Shown in pieces: positions 1 through 9,364 of a DNA stretch of 64,000 nt; the first letter of the stretch is position 1; the number at the start of each line of letters is the position of its first letter. The position numbers and the translations under genes were made by a program. The DNA lies in contig JBMFVE010000002.1 in assembly GCA_049966155.1 (NCBI GenBank), forward strand, positions 310,001 to 374,000. The letters are read 5' to 3'. The notes below the pieces were generated by a model. It made no database searches and was not told the origin of the DNA. It saw only the letters and a list, made by a program, of their open reading frames with translations. Origin of the DNA: JBMFVE01 sp049966155 (GTDB lineage Bacteria; Bacteroidota; Ignavibacteria; Kryptoniales; JAKASW01).

Positions 1-459
1 GTAAGGAAGTTCCACTTCTGGATAAAGCCCGGGATAAATATGTTCAAGTTCATATTTTTGTTTAGCATATTCGCAGGTACGGGCATCCACCTCAACACCA
101 ACAATATGTTTTATTCCCATTTGTTTACAGTAATAAAGAAACGATCCCTCTGCGCATCCTATTTCCAACAAATAATCAACATTAGACTTGTACTGCTTCA
201 TTAATTCATACCAATCAGGAACTCTATTGTTCAAGAGATAGTCGCCTCTCTGTTCCAAATTTGGATAGTTATAATTCTGCACATAATCGTGCCAATAACC
301 GTCGTAGGTGTAAAATGCCTTGAGCCTGTCTCCTGAAGCCTCCGCCTTTGAGACAAATGTGCCGCAGTTTTCACATCTTAAGTAATCTTGATGGATGGAA
401 TCAGCTAATTTTCCACCGCACCAACAAACACGGCTTTGGGATTTATTTGTTTCTCTCAA
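1..459 (-). CDS. SAM-dependent methyltransferase with N-terminal zinc ribbon, truncated at left edge
   Basis: The reverse strand reads open from about 474 off the left edge, so the C-terminus is missing. Near the N-terminus CWCG and CENCG form a likely four-cysteine zinc ribbon. About 85 residues later comes LLEIGCAEGSFLYYC, a class I methyltransferase SAM-binding loop, followed by the acidic end of strand 2 (GVEVD). Sugar or lipid methyltransferases of surface-polysaccharide clusters often have this zinc-ribbon plus methyltransferase layout; the substrate cannot be told. I chose a TTG start at 459 because GAGGTGAT lies an ideal 4-7 bases before it. An ATG at 474 is in frame but has no good ribosome binding site. 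Family call is good, substrate unknown. Confidence 0.75.
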   Translation of the reverse strand, partial: MRETNKSQSRVCWCGGKLADSIHQDYLRCENCGTFVSKAEASGDRLKAFYTYDGYWHDYVQNYNYPNLEQRGDYLLNNRVPDWYELMKQYKSNVDYLLEIGCAEGSFLYYCKQMGIKHIVGVEVDARTCEYAKQKYELEHIYPGLYPEVELPY

Positions 460-474
460 GATATCACCTCTCAT

Positions 475-824
475 TTATTATTTCTTTTCCCTGCAGAGCA
501 TTTTCGCAAAGGATGCGGAGATTGGCACCTTTTCGTCAGCTTTAAAGAAAACCAGAGAAAGTCCAACGCTATTTATGACCTCGTATATCTTTTTATATGT
601 ATTAGAAGATCCATCGCAATTGAAGTAACACAAGAGCTGTGCCAGATTTCCAGCACTTTTTTCCATCTTTTTGAAGCGTCTTAGGTTTTCATTGGGCTAC
701 TATTAGCCATGTGGCCAAAAGTGAGCAAAGAGAAGTCAACAATTCATTAACTTATTTATTAGCATAAATCAAATCAAAATTATAGATTTATCTGTCGTTA
801 AAAATAAAAAATGAGGTAACTGCG
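475..824. other. 350-base intergenic region between divergent genes
   Basis: The left part contains the possible gene remnant; the right part (about 700-824) is AT-rich and should hold the promoters for the methyltransferase (minus) and the Asp-box protein (plus). No convincing -35/-10 pair or hairpin was found. GAGGTAA just before 825 is the ribosome binding site of the plus-strand gene. Confidence 0.5.
478..699 (-). pseudogene. possible C-terminal remnant of an unknown gene upstream of the methyltransferase
   Basis: A frame without stops of about 73 codons ends with TAA at 478-480, only a few bases before the first possible start of the methyltransferase, as co-transcribed genes do. It is closed upstream by consecutive stop codons around 697-705 and has no convincing start or ribosome binding site; the only ATG is at 666. 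The peptide ends VPISASFAKMLCREKK and does not match a family I know. It may be the tail of a gene whose 5' part was lost, or a chance open frame. Confidence 0.25.
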
Positions 825-3800
825 ATGCCCAGGCACTTATCAATTCGGTTTTCAAAAAAGCTCTTCACATTGATGCTATTTGAAGTTGCTCTTACATTCC
901 TTATACAGTTGCATTATCCAACAAATTCATATGCCGACTCTCCATTTCATCATCGATTTCATTCTTCACTTAAATGGCGTTTTGTTGGTCCCTATAGAGG
1001 AGGGTGGGCAACCATGGCAGCAGGCATACCATCATTACCAAATACTTTTTACTTTGGTGCTGCAGGGGGTGGTGTCTGGAAAACAACAGACGCCGGACAG
1101 ACATGGAAGGGATTGATGCAACATGAAAAGTCCAGTTCAATAGGAGCAATTGCAATCTCCACGTCCAATCCAAATATTGTTTATGCGGGCACAGGACAGG
1201 TGGATTATCGCTACGATATTTTATCAGGCGACGGTATATATAAATCAGACGACGGTGGAAATTCGTGGAAAAATGTGGGATTATCGGAAACCGGTCATAT
1301 AGGCATGATTTTAATTGACCCGAGGAATCCCGATAAAGTTATCGTAGCTGCGTTAGGACATATGTTTAAATCAAATCCAGAACGTGGCGTATATCTTTCA
1401 GAAAATGGCGGAAGAACATGGACAAAAGTATTGTATGTCAACGATTCTACAGGCGCCGTTGATTTAGCCTGGGATCCAGGTAACCCTTCTGTAATATATG
1501 CAGCAATGTGGCAGGTTAGAATGCATCCATGGCTCGACTATTTTTATCCCCAGCTTGCAAATGGGTCAGGAATATACAAAAGTTCAGACGGCGGCCATAC
1601 ATGGTACAAGCTATCAGGAAATGGCTTACCGGAACCTCCATTAGGAAGAATAGGTATTGCAGTTGCTTCTGGAAGCAACGGAAACATTGTTTACGCTACA
1701 GTAATTGCAACCGGTGGAAAAAGCGGCTTATATAAATCTACCGATGCCGGTAACTCATGGGTGTTTGTTAACAACAACGCCTCTCTTGCAAATAACTACT
1801 TCAGCCGCCTGACAGTCGACCCAAAAGATCCAAATACCGTTTACGTAATGGGACGGTCAATAAGTAAATCAGTGGACGGGGGACGAACGTTCCACTTTTT
1901 TAAGGGCGCCCCTGGTGGAGATGACTACCACTACCTCTGGATAAACCCTGATAATCCATCGTATATGATAACAGCATCTGATCAGGGATGCGTTATTTCA
2001 ATCGACAGTGGTAAGACCTGGTCAAGCTGGTACAACCAACCTACAGGCCAGTTTTACAGTGTGGCTGTGGACAACCAGTTCCCGTACAAAATTTACAGTG
2101 GACAACAGGATAATGGGACTGTTGGAATACTGAGCCGTGGGCCATACGGTGTAATTGAGGACCGTGATTGGCATCCGGTTGGTGGTGATGAAAGAGACTA
2201 CGACGTTCCAAAACCAGACAACCCCCGATTGATTTTTGGAAGTGGACTCGGTGGTCACGTATCGAGATTCGATGATGTGACCCGTCAGGTTGTCGAGGTA
2301 TCCCCATGGCCAGTTTCCAGCTATGGGGCTTTCCCACCCGCTCAAAAATACAGATACACATGGATAACTCCAATTGTATTTTCAAAATTGCCACCTTATC
2401 CATTGTACTTTGGTGCACAGGTCTTGTTTAAATCTGTTGACAATGGAGATCACTGGGAAATTATAAGTCCTGATTTAACAGGACGGATCAAAGGCATGGC
2501 TGCTACGAACGACCCGGATTTGAAGACAGCACGTAATGCAGGATTTGGGGCGATATTTAGCATAGCACCCTCTCCAATCTCCAGAAATGTAATATGGGTG
2601 GGATCTGATGACGGGATAATAAGTATAACGACTGATGGTGGAAGGCATTGGCGAAACGTAACTCCACCCGATATACCACTTTGGTCAAGGATAGATGCAA
2701 TATCGCCTTCTCACTTTTCAAAAAGCACTGCATATGTAGCTGTTAACCTGCACAGAATTGGTTTTAATCAGCCGTTAATTTTGAAAACCACTGACAATGG
2801 AAGGACATGGCGTAAGATTGTGAACGGAATACCTGATGATGAGTACACCAATTCTGTGGAAGAAGACGCTGTCCAGCCAGGTTTAATTTTTGCTGCAACA
2901 AACAGGACAATATATTTTTCGTACAATGACGGGAAGAACTGGCATAAGTTAAATGACGGTTTTCCCACAACCTGTGTCAATGCACTTACGATTCATAATA
3001 GTGATTTAATTGCCGCCACTCAGGGCAGAGGTATCTGGATCTTAGATGATATAGAGCCTTTGAGGGAGCTCTCATCAGGAGTTTTAAATCAGAAAGCACA
3101 TCTCTTTAAACCTGTCGATGCGATACGAATCCGCCCAAATGAGAACAAAGATACGCCCTGGCCTCCAGAGACCCCCCTCGGACAAAATCCGCCGACAGGT
3201 GCAGTGATAGATTACTGGCTGAAGAACGCCCCGCTGAATCCTGTTAAATTGACGATTGAGGACTCAAAAGGAAAAACTATTGCCGAATTTAGAAGCGATG
3301 AAAAGCCAAAGCCACTTAAGACAGAGCCTCGTTACTTTGAAGAAGGTTGGCTCGGCAGGGGAGAAGAACTCTCTGCTGAACCAGGAATACATCGTTTTGT
3401 CTGGAATTTAAGGTATCCGAGGCCCCCTGCTCTTTCGTATAACTATTCTATTGCAGCGGTCTGGCATGATGGTACACCACTGGAGCCACAGGGTGCATTC
3501 GTATTACCAGGCAAATATAAAGTAACCCTTACAGTCGACGGAAGCGAATATAGCCGCTTATTGGTTGTCAAATCCGATCCTCGCATCCATATTGATCATT
3601 CAGTTCTCAAGAAACAGCTTGATTTGGAACTAAATATATACGCTGAACTTAAAAAAGGGACTGAGGTTTACCGGAAGATTACTGAAGTCTTATCTGAACA
3701 AAAACACAGGTACGCAAAGACTCTATTAGATTCCTTAACTGATATCTCGAACAATGGAAGGCCAAATATTTCATCTGTCTGTAATGTCCTCAGCAGCCTC

Positions 3801-3929
3801 GAGGCTTCAATAGAAGGAGCAGATGCAGCTCCAACAGCTGGACAGCTGTCCGTTTATGAAGAGTACAGAAATAAGCTGGATTCTCTCCTCAAAAGGTGGG
3901 AAAAGCTGAAGAAGGACATGAACCGGTAA
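825..3929 (+). CDS. large secreted Asp-box beta-propeller protein (VPS10/BNR-repeat type)
   Basis: This 1034-residue protein begins with a signal peptide (hydrophobic stretch about residues 12-36, ending near SYADS). It then carries about eleven Asp-box motifs of the S-x-D-x-G-x-T-W kind between roughly residues 86 and 710, for example KTTDAGQTW, KSDDGGNSW, KSSDGGHTW and KTTDNGRTW. Asp-boxes mark the blade turns of sortilin/VPS10, sialidase and GH74-type propellers. The segment RGIWILDD after the last blade is typical of the large bacterial VPS10/BNR proteins, and about 280 further residues form a beta-rich then helical tail. It probably acts outside the inner membrane, in protein turnover or glycan binding; no catalytic residues can be assigned. 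GAGGTAACTGCG precedes the ATG. It converges with pdhC, 18 bases away. Confidence 0.8.
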   Translation: MPRHLSIRFSKKLFTLMLFEVALTFLIQLHYPTNSYADSPFHHRFHSSLKWRFVGPYRGGWATMAAGIPSLPNTFYFGAAGGGVWKTTDAGQTWKGLMQHEKSSSIGAIAISTSNPNIVYAGTGQVDYRYDILSGDGIYKSDDGGNSWKNVGLSETGHIGMILIDPRNPDKVIVAALGHMFKSNPERGVYLSENGGRTWTKVLYVNDSTGAVDLAWDPGNPSVIYAAMWQVRMHPWLDYFYPQLANGSGIYKSSDGGHTWYKLSGNGLPEPPLGRIGIAVASGSNGNIVYATVIATGGKSGLYKSTDAGNSWVFVNNNASLANNYFSRLTVDPKDPNTVYVMGRSISKSVDGGRTFHFFKGAPGGDDYHYLWINPDNPSYMITASDQGCVISIDSGKTWSSWYNQPTGQFYSVAVDNQFPYKIYSGQQDNGTVGILSRGPYGVIEDRDWHPVGGDERDYDVPKPDNPRLIFGSGLGGHVSRFDDVTRQVVEVSPWPVSSYGAFPPAQKYRYTWITPIVFSKLPPYPLYFGAQVLFKSVDNGDHWEIISPDLTGRIKGMAATNDPDLKTARNAGFGAIFSIAPSPISRNVIWVGSDDGIISITTDGGRHWRNVTPPDIPLWSRIDAISPSHFSKSTAYVAVNLHRIGFNQPLILKTTDNGRTWRKIVNGIPDDEYTNSVEEDAVQPGLIFAATNRTIYFSYNDGKNWHKLNDGFPTTCVNALTIHNSDLIAATQGRGIWILDDIEPLRELSSGVLNQKAHLFKPVDAIRIRPNENKDTPWPPETPLGQNPPTGAVIDYWLKNAPLNPVKLTIEDSKGKTIAEFRSDEKPKPLKTEPRYFEEGWLGRGEELSAEPGIHRFVWNLRYPRPPALSYNYSIAAVWHDGTPLEPQGAFVLPGKYKVTLTVDGSEYSRLLVVKSDPRIHIDHSVLKKQLDLELNIYAELKKGTEVYRKITEVLSEQKHRYAKTLLDSLTDISNNGRPNISSVCNVLSSLEASIEGADAAPTAGQLSVYEEYRNKLDSLLKRWEKLKKDMNR

Positions 3930-3947
3930 TTATACCTCGGAACAAAA

Positions 3948-5156
3948 TTAGAGTGAGAGAACTGCTGGATTTTCCAGGATTCGCCTCAGTGTCTGCATAA
4001 ATTTCGCGGCCATTGCACCGTCAATAACTCTATGGTCTGAAGAAAGCGTAATTTTCATTCGCTTCCCTATTTTTATAGTCTTGTCCTCTACTACGGGTTT
4101 TTCTACTATGCTTCCAACTGCAAGTATTGCGGCTTCAGGTGGATTGATTATAGCAGTAAACTCCTCAACATCAAACATTCCGAGGTTGCTGACTGTGAAA
4201 GTACTTCCGCTGTATTCTTCAGGATTCAACTTCCGCTCACGCGCACGAGAGGCGAGATCTTTGGACTCAATGGAAATCTGACGTAGCCCTTTTCGGTCTG
4301 CGTCCCTGACTACAGGAGTAATGAGTCCTTCATCAATAGCAACCGCAATTCCGATATGGACGTCAGAAAAAATTCTTATTCTGTCCCCAAGAAAAGTAGC
4401 GTTCACTTCAGGATGCATTTTCAATGCTGTTGCACAAGCTTTGACTATGATGTCATTAAAGCTAATTTTCAGGTTTTCATCGAAAGAATTCAAAGCTTCC
4501 CTGTACGCAGCTGCGTTCTCCATTTTCACTTCAACTGTCAGATAAAAATGGGGGGCCTCAACGTTGCTCTTGCTTAATCTTCTGGCAATTGCCTCCCTCA
4601 TCATTGTCAAAGGCACATCGGTAAACTCTCCCGTTGTCTTTATCTTTAAGGCAGGTTCACCTTTTTTATCGGTTACAGCCATGTCAACATCCCTCCTGAT
4701 GATCCTTCCAGAAGGTCCTGAACCCTGAATCTGGCTTAAGTCAATTCCTTTCTCTTTTGCAATTTTCCGCGCCAGCGGTGAGGACTTAATGCGAGTGTTA
4801 GCAGACTTACTTTCCTTTATGCTTACATCTTTAGTTACTTCTTTCAAATGGGGTGAAGGGGCGGTTTCTGACGCTGTCTTTCCAGCTGTCTCATTAATAA
4901 CCGAAGAAATATCTTCCCCTTCAGTACCTAAAATAGCAATCACCCCACCCAACGGCACACGTGTTCCTTCTTTTGCAACGATCTTCAGCAAGATCCCTTC
5001 ATCATAAGCTTCCATATCCATATTTGCTTTATCCGTTTCAACCTCAGCAATAACTTCACCGGGCTGCACCCTGTCACCTTCTTTTTTCAACCACTTTATT
5101 ATCCGTCCTTCTTCCATAGTATCACTCATTTTCGGCATTTGAATCTTTATCGCCAT
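3948..5156 (-). CDS. pdhC: dihydrolipoamide acetyltransferase, E2 of pyruvate dehydrogenase
   Basis: E2 moves the acetyl group from E1 to CoA and forms the core of the complex. The 402 residues show one N-terminal lipoyl domain with the lipoylated lysine in ETDKANMD (Lys43), an E3/E1-binding domain around residues 118-155 (SSPLARKIAKEKGIDL), and the acyltransferase domain ending in SSDHRVIDG with His375 and Asp379 as the HxxxDG active-site motif. It is the last gene of the operon, 34 bases after pdhB, and GAGAGG lies seven bases before the ATG. One lipoyl domain is usual for alpha-proteobacterial-type and Gram-positive-type E2. Acetyl specificity is inferred from adjacency to pdhA/pdhB; sequence alone does not fix it. 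Confidence 0.92.
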   Translation of the reverse strand: MAIKIQMPKMSDTMEEGRIIKWLKKEGDRVQPGEVIAEVETDKANMDMEAYDEGILLKIVAKEGTRVPLGGVIAILGTEGEDISSVINETAGKTASETAPSPHLKEVTKDVSIKESKSANTRIKSSPLARKIAKEKGIDLSQIQGSGPSGRIIRRDVDMAVTDKKGEPALKIKTTGEFTDVPLTMMREAIARRLSKSNVEAPHFYLTVEVKMENAAAYREALNSFDENLKISFNDIIVKACATALKMHPEVNATFLGDRIRIFSDVHIGIAVAIDEGLITPVVRDADRKGLRQISIESKDLASRARERKLNPEEYSGSTFTVSNLGMFDVEEFTAIINPPEAAILAVGSIVEKPVVEDKTIKIGKRMKITLSSDHRVIDGAMAAKFMQTLRRILENPAVLSL

Positions 5157-5190
5157 TCCTTAACCTCTCTGTAATTTCTTTTAAATGAGT

Positions 5191-6171
5191 CTATTTCCTG
5201 TAAGTTACTTTGAGCACCGCATTGACAATCTTCTCTGGAGTGGGCAGTACACTGTGTTCCAGCGTTTTCGAATATGGCATTGGGACATCTTCAGAAGCAA
5301 CGAGTTCCACCGGTGCATCGAGATAGTCAAATGCCTTTTTAGATACCCTGTATGCAATTTCACTCCCCACACCAGCAAATGGCCATGCTTCTGTGACAAC
5401 CACGCATCGATTCGTCTTCTGAACACTTCTGATAATCGGTTCATCATCAAGTGGGCGAATCGTCATGGGATCTATTACTTCAGCTTCGATTCCCTGATCT
5501 GCCAGAATTTCGCTCGCTTTAAGGGCTGCGCTTAGCATTTTAGAATACGCTACAATTGTAACGTCTCTACCTCCCCTCTTCACATCTGACTTGCCAAGAG
5601 GTATCAGATATTCTCCTTCGGGAACTTCACCCTTGATCCCATACATTACCTCGCTTTCGATAAATATCACAGGATTATCATCACGAATCGATGACTTCAA
5701 AAGACCCTTGGCATCCTTTGGAGTTCCAGGCATTACCACTTTCAGGCCCGGTATATGAGCATAATAGCTCTCAAGTGCCTGTGAATGCGTGGCGGCCAGC
5801 TGATGCGCAGCCCCTCCGGGTCCGCGCACAACCATTGGAATTTTAAATTGCCCTCCAGACATATACCTCATTTTAGCAGCATTATTCACAATCTGATCAA
5901 TTGCTACCAGAGAAAAATTAAATGTCATCACCTCAACTATAGGCCTTAATCCAACCATTGCTGCACCGACCCCAACACCGGTAAATCCGGCTTCTGAAAT
6001 TGGCGCATCTATCACCCTCATAGGACCGAACTTCTGAAGAAGGCCCTGCGTGACTTTGTAAGCTCCCTGATATTGACCTACTTCTTCTCCAACAATGAAT
6101 ATGGAGTCATCACGCTCCATTTCTTCTACCAAAGCTTGATTCAACGCTTCCCTGAATGTGATTTCTGGCAT
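5191..6171 (-). CDS. pdhB: pyruvate dehydrogenase E1 component, beta subunit
   Basis: With the alpha subunit this makes the thiamin-diphosphate E1 that decarboxylates pyruvate and acylates the lipoyl group of E2. The 326 residues have the beta-subunit marks: FREALNQALVEEMERDD at the start, IFIVGEEVGQYQGAYKVTQGL, then DAPISEAGFTGVGVGAAMVG and the C-terminal transketolase domain. The open frame can be pushed to a TTG at 6189 overlapping the pdhA stop, but AGGAGG at 6181-6186 sits nine bases before the ATG at 6171, so that ATG is taken. This also gives the normal family length. Confidence 0.93.
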   Translation of the reverse strand: MPEITFREALNQALVEEMERDDSIFIVGEEVGQYQGAYKVTQGLLQKFGPMRVIDAPISEAGFTGVGVGAAMVGLRPIVEVMTFNFSLVAIDQIVNNAAKMRYMSGGQFKIPMVVRGPGGAAHQLAATHSQALESYYAHIPGLKVVMPGTPKDAKGLLKSSIRDDNPVIFIESEVMYGIKGEVPEGEYLIPLGKSDVKRGGRDVTIVAYSKMLSAALKASEILADQGIEAEVIDPMTIRPLDDEPIIRSVQKTNRCVVVTEAWPFAGVGSEIAYRVSKKAFDYLDAPVELVASEDVPMPYSKTLEHSVLPTPEKIVNAVLKVTYRK

Positions 6172-6185
6172 TTGCTCTACCCTCC

Positions 6186-7187
6186 TCAAACGTAAATATC
6201 ATCGTAAATAGAATCCAGAGGGGGCTCAGGACTATTCTCAGCAAATTCCACTGCTTCTGAGATTGTTTTCTTCACATCAGTTTCAACTGACTCAATTTCC
6301 TTTTGCGTCGCAACCTTTTCTTCGAGCAAAAACCTCTTCATGTTTTCAATCGGGTCTCTCTTTTTCTCCTCTTCCACCTCCTGCTTCGTTCTATAAACTG
6401 CATCAGGATCTGACATTGAATGACCCCGATACCGATATGTTCTCACTTCAAGTAATGTCGGCAGACTCAGTTCACGGGCTTTCCTCACCGCTTCTCTTAC
6501 AGCATCGTAAACTGAAAATACATTCATTCCATCTGCAACCATTCCTTCAATTCCATAAGAACACCCGCGTTTATAAAGTTCTGAAATAGCTGACGCTCGC
6601 TCTACTGCCGTGCCCATTCCATACAGGTTGTTTTCTATGATATAAACAACAGGTAATTTCCAGAGCGCTGCGATATTGAGGGACTCGTGGAACGTTCCCT
6701 GATTGACCGCTGCATCTCCCATAAACGTAAGGCAGACACGGTCTTCTTTCCTGTATTTTATTTTAAATGCCACACCGGTGCCAAGCGGAATCTGTCCGCC
6801 CACAATTGCATGCCCTCCCAGCATGTTCCGCTCAACATCAAAGAAATGCATTGAACCACCCTTCCCCTTGCTGGTACCTGTGTACTTTCCAAAAAGTTCA
6901 GCCATGAGCTTCCTGGGGTCCGTGCCCCTCGCAAGGGCGTGGCCATGATCTCGATATGCAGTGATGACGTAATCATCATCCCGTATGGCAGCTATCGACC
7001 CTACTGCAACAGCTTCCTGTCCAATGTACAAATGAAGAAACCCACCGATTTTTTGGAGTCCGTACATTTTTGCTGCGGCTTCCTCGAATCGACGAATCAA
7101 CAACATTGATTTGTATATTTGAACGAGTTTGGCTCTCCCCAAACTCAAGTATTGTTCCATATTTGTTTCTATAGCGTAATCGCTCAT
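6186..7187 (-). CDS. pdhA: pyruvate dehydrogenase E1 component, alpha subunit
   Basis: The alpha subunit binds thiamin diphosphate. The 333 residues contain the binding motif GDAAVNQGTFHESLN at 157-171 followed by IENN (184-187), and the loop YRYRGHSMSDP near residue 258 that closes over the active site. Typical length for the separate alpha2beta2 type E1 alpha. GAGGAAAGGAAT precedes the ATG. It lies between lipA (24 bases upstream) and pdhB, so lipoate synthesis and the complex are made together. Confidence 0.93.
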   Translation of the reverse strand: MSDYAIETNMEQYLSLGRAKLVQIYKSMLLIRRFEEAAAKMYGLQKIGGFLHLYIGQEAVAVGSIAAIRDDDYVITAYRDHGHALARGTDPRKLMAELFGKYTGTSKGKGGSMHFFDVERNMLGGHAIVGGQIPLGTGVAFKIKYRKEDRVCLTFMGDAAVNQGTFHESLNIAALWKLPVVYIIENNLYGMGTAVERASAISELYKRGCSYGIEGMVADGMNVFSVYDAVREAVRKARELSLPTLLEVRTYRYRGHSMSDPDAVYRTKQEVEEEKKRDPIENMKRFLLEEKVATQKEIESVETDVKKTISEAVEFAENSPEPPLDSIYDDIYV

Positions 7188-7210
7188 TTATTCCTTTCCT
7201 CAGATATTTT

Positions 7211-8077
7211 TTAAAAAACAACCTGTTGTTCTGCATGATATGAACTTCTAACCAGGGGTCCGGATTCAACATATTTAAACCCAAGTTCAATCCCGATTTT
7301 TTTATATAATTCAAATTCAGAAGGCTTAACATAGCGGTCAATTGGAAGATGGTCTTTTGTGGGTTGCAGATATTGCCCAATTGTCAGTATATCCACTTTT
7401 ACCTCACGCAAATCCTTCATAACCTCAATGACCTCATCATAACGTTCACCAATTCCCACCATCATTCCGCTTTTAGTAACCAATCCCTTTTCCTTAAAAA
7501 ACTTTAAAACATCAAGTGACCGTTCGTATTTTGCCTGAGGTCTTACAAGGCTGTAAAGCCGTGGGACAGTTTCAACATTATGATTAAGGATATCAGGTCC
7601 AGCATCAGCAACGATGCTACAGGCAACCTCGTCGCCTTTGAAGTCGGGTATTAAAACTTCCACCCGACAGGCATGGTTTTTTATTCTTATTTGTCTGATA
7701 GTCTCAGCAAAAATTCCTGCACCACCATCATTTAGCTCATCTCTGTTAACTGAGGTTATTACAACGTGCCTCAGTTTCATTGAGGCAACAGCTTCTGCAA
7801 CCCTGCGTGGCTCGTCAGTATCCAGCTGGACAGGTCGACCGGTTTTAACTGCACAAAAGCCGCAGCTGCGGGTACAAACATCTCCAAGGATCATAAAAGT
7901 TGCTGTACCATGCCCCCAGCATTCACCTAAATTTGGACATCGAGCTTCTTCACAAACAGTGTGCAACTGTTTGCTCCTCATCAAATTCAAAATTTGCGAG
8001 TAGTTTTCACCATACGGTAATTTTGCACGTATCCAGTCTGGCCGGCGCGGTAGTTTCTTTTCTGTTATATCCATCAT
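7211..8077 (-). CDS. lipA: lipoyl synthase (radical SAM)
   Basis: LipA inserts two sulfur atoms into the octanoyl group on lipoyl domains. The 288-residue protein shows both iron-sulfur sites: the auxiliary cluster CEEARCPNLGEC (Cys42, 47, 53), which is sacrificed as sulfur donor, and the radical SAM motif CTRSCGFC (Cys68, 72, 75). The C-terminal RSSYHAEQ matches the conserved RSSY motif whose serine ligates the auxiliary cluster. Start overlaps the stop of the upstream E2 gene by four bases (ATGA), which means translational coupling. Its substrates, the two E2 proteins, are encoded on either side. Confidence 0.96.
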   Translation of the reverse strand: MMDITEKKLPRRPDWIRAKLPYGENYSQILNLMRSKQLHTVCEEARCPNLGECWGHGTATFMILGDVCTRSCGFCAVKTGRPVQLDTDEPRRVAEAVASMKLRHVVITSVNRDELNDGGAGIFAETIRQIRIKNHACRVEVLIPDFKGDEVACSIVADAGPDILNHNVETVPRLYSLVRPQAKYERSLDVLKFFKEKGLVTKSGMMVGIGERYDEVIEVMKDLREVKVDILTIGQYLQPTKDHLPIDRYVKPSEFELYKKIGIELGFKYVESGPLVRSSYHAEQQVVF

Positions 8078-9354
8078 TCGTATAATGAGTTTGTTGTGTC
8101 AAAATTCTCCAGGTAATAAATAATCTTTTCAAGGAATTGCCCCCCCATGGCACCATCAATTAATCTATGGTCAAATGATAAAGTCAGGTATGCCATCTGT
8201 CGAATAGCAATTGCATCGTTAATTACAACGGGTCTTTTTTGAACAACCCCAACACCAAGTATTGCAATGTTTGGCTGGTTAATAATTGGAGTCCCCATCA
8301 AATTGCCAAATACACCGTAGTTTGTAATTGAAAAGGTTGAATCAACCACATCATCCGGGGTCAGCTTTTTAGTTCGTGCACGAACTGCCAGGTCGTAAAT
8401 ACCCCGTGCCAGTCCCAGGAGATTCTTCTCATCAGCACCTTTTAAAACAGGGACAATCAAGCCTGTTGTTTCAATTGCAACAGCTATGCCCAGATTGACG
8501 TAATTCTTTACGATGATGTTTGTACCCTCTATGCTGCTGTTAACAAGCGGAAAATCTTTTAAAGCTTTTACACATGCACTGGCAATGAATGGCATGTATG
8601 TAAGCTTAAATCCTTCACGGCTCTGGAATTCAGAGGCATTTTTCTCAATATAATTTGCTATACCTGTCATATCAGCCTCCGAGATAGCTGCCACATGAAC
8701 AGATGTATCCCGACTCCTTATCATATGCTCCATTATCCGCTGTCGCAGGTTGTCCATCGGCATAATCCTTGAGCGGGATTTGTCATAAGTTTGAGTCATG
8801 GCCTGAGGCTCCGCTTTCGGGGCACCTGCAGCATGTCTGGTCTCCGATTTTCTTTTTATATAAGCCAGCAAATCCTGCTTGGTTACCCTTCCTCCTGCAC
8901 CTGTTCCATGAACCGCAGAAAGTTCTTCAATACTTATGCCCTCAGACCGAGCAATTGCCTTAACCAATGGAGAATAAAATTTGCGTACACCTGCTTCTGT
9001 TCGAGCAGGGACTTTCACTGAAGTTGCCTCAAAAGGCTTCTCATCAACCACATACGAAGCGATGTCTGCAGATGCTTTCACAGCTGCTTTCTGCTCCGGT
9101 TCAATTGGACCTGTAATGTCAGTCTCAATATATGCTATCACAGCACCTACAGGCGCAACTTCCTGTTCATGCACGACTATGTCTGCCAGAATTCCTGCTG
9201 CGGAGGACGGTATCTCGGTGTCGACCTTGTCAGTACTTATCTCGAGCAAAATTTCGTCTTTCTCTATTTTGTCTCCAGGCTTCTTGTGCCACTTTATAAT
9301 CTTACCTTCAGTAATGCTTTCGCCCATCTTGGGCATAAGGACTTCTATTCTCAT
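8074..9354 (-). CDS. dihydrolipoamide acyltransferase, E2 of a branched-chain-type 2-oxoacid dehydrogenase
   Basis: The 426-residue protein has a lipoyl domain with Lys43 in STDKVDTE, an alanine/proline-rich linker, a peripheral subunit-binding domain near residues 120-155 (YSPLVKAIARSEGI, GTGAGGRVTKQDLL), and an acyltransferase core with SFDHRLIDG (His396, Asp400). It is clearly different from pdhC in this operon. It sits just downstream of the fused E1, so it is the core of that complex. A longer frame from 9387 overlaps the E1 gene, but AAGGAG at 9361-9366 is six bases before the ATG at 9354, which also begins directly with the lipoyl domain MRIEVLMPKMGES. Branched-chain acyl specificity is likely but not provable here. 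Confidence 0.9.
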   Translation of the reverse strand: MRIEVLMPKMGESITEGKIIKWHKKPGDKIEKDEILLEISTDKVDTEIPSSAAGILADIVVHEQEVAPVGAVIAYIETDITGPIEPEQKAAVKASADIASYVVDEKPFEATSVKVPARTEAGVRKFYSPLVKAIARSEGISIEELSAVHGTGAGGRVTKQDLLAYIKRKSETRHAAGAPKAEPQAMTQTYDKSRSRIMPMDNLRQRIMEHMIRSRDTSVHVAAISEADMTGIANYIEKNASEFQSREGFKLTYMPFIASACVKALKDFPLVNSSIEGTNIIVKNYVNLGIAVAIETTGLIVPVLKGADEKNLLGLARGIYDLAVRARTKKLTPDDVVDSTFSITNYGVFGNLMGTPIINQPNIAILGVGVVQKRPVVINDAIAIRQMAYLTLSFDHRLIDGAMGGQFLEKIIYYLENFDTTNSLYE

Positions 9355-9364
9355 TGGATTCTCC

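Noticed and set aside
712..727. Possible sigma-54 promoter before the Asp-box gene (GG and GC ten bases apart)
   Set aside because: Only about 7 of 11 consensus positions match and the -12 part is poor; a chance match is likely.
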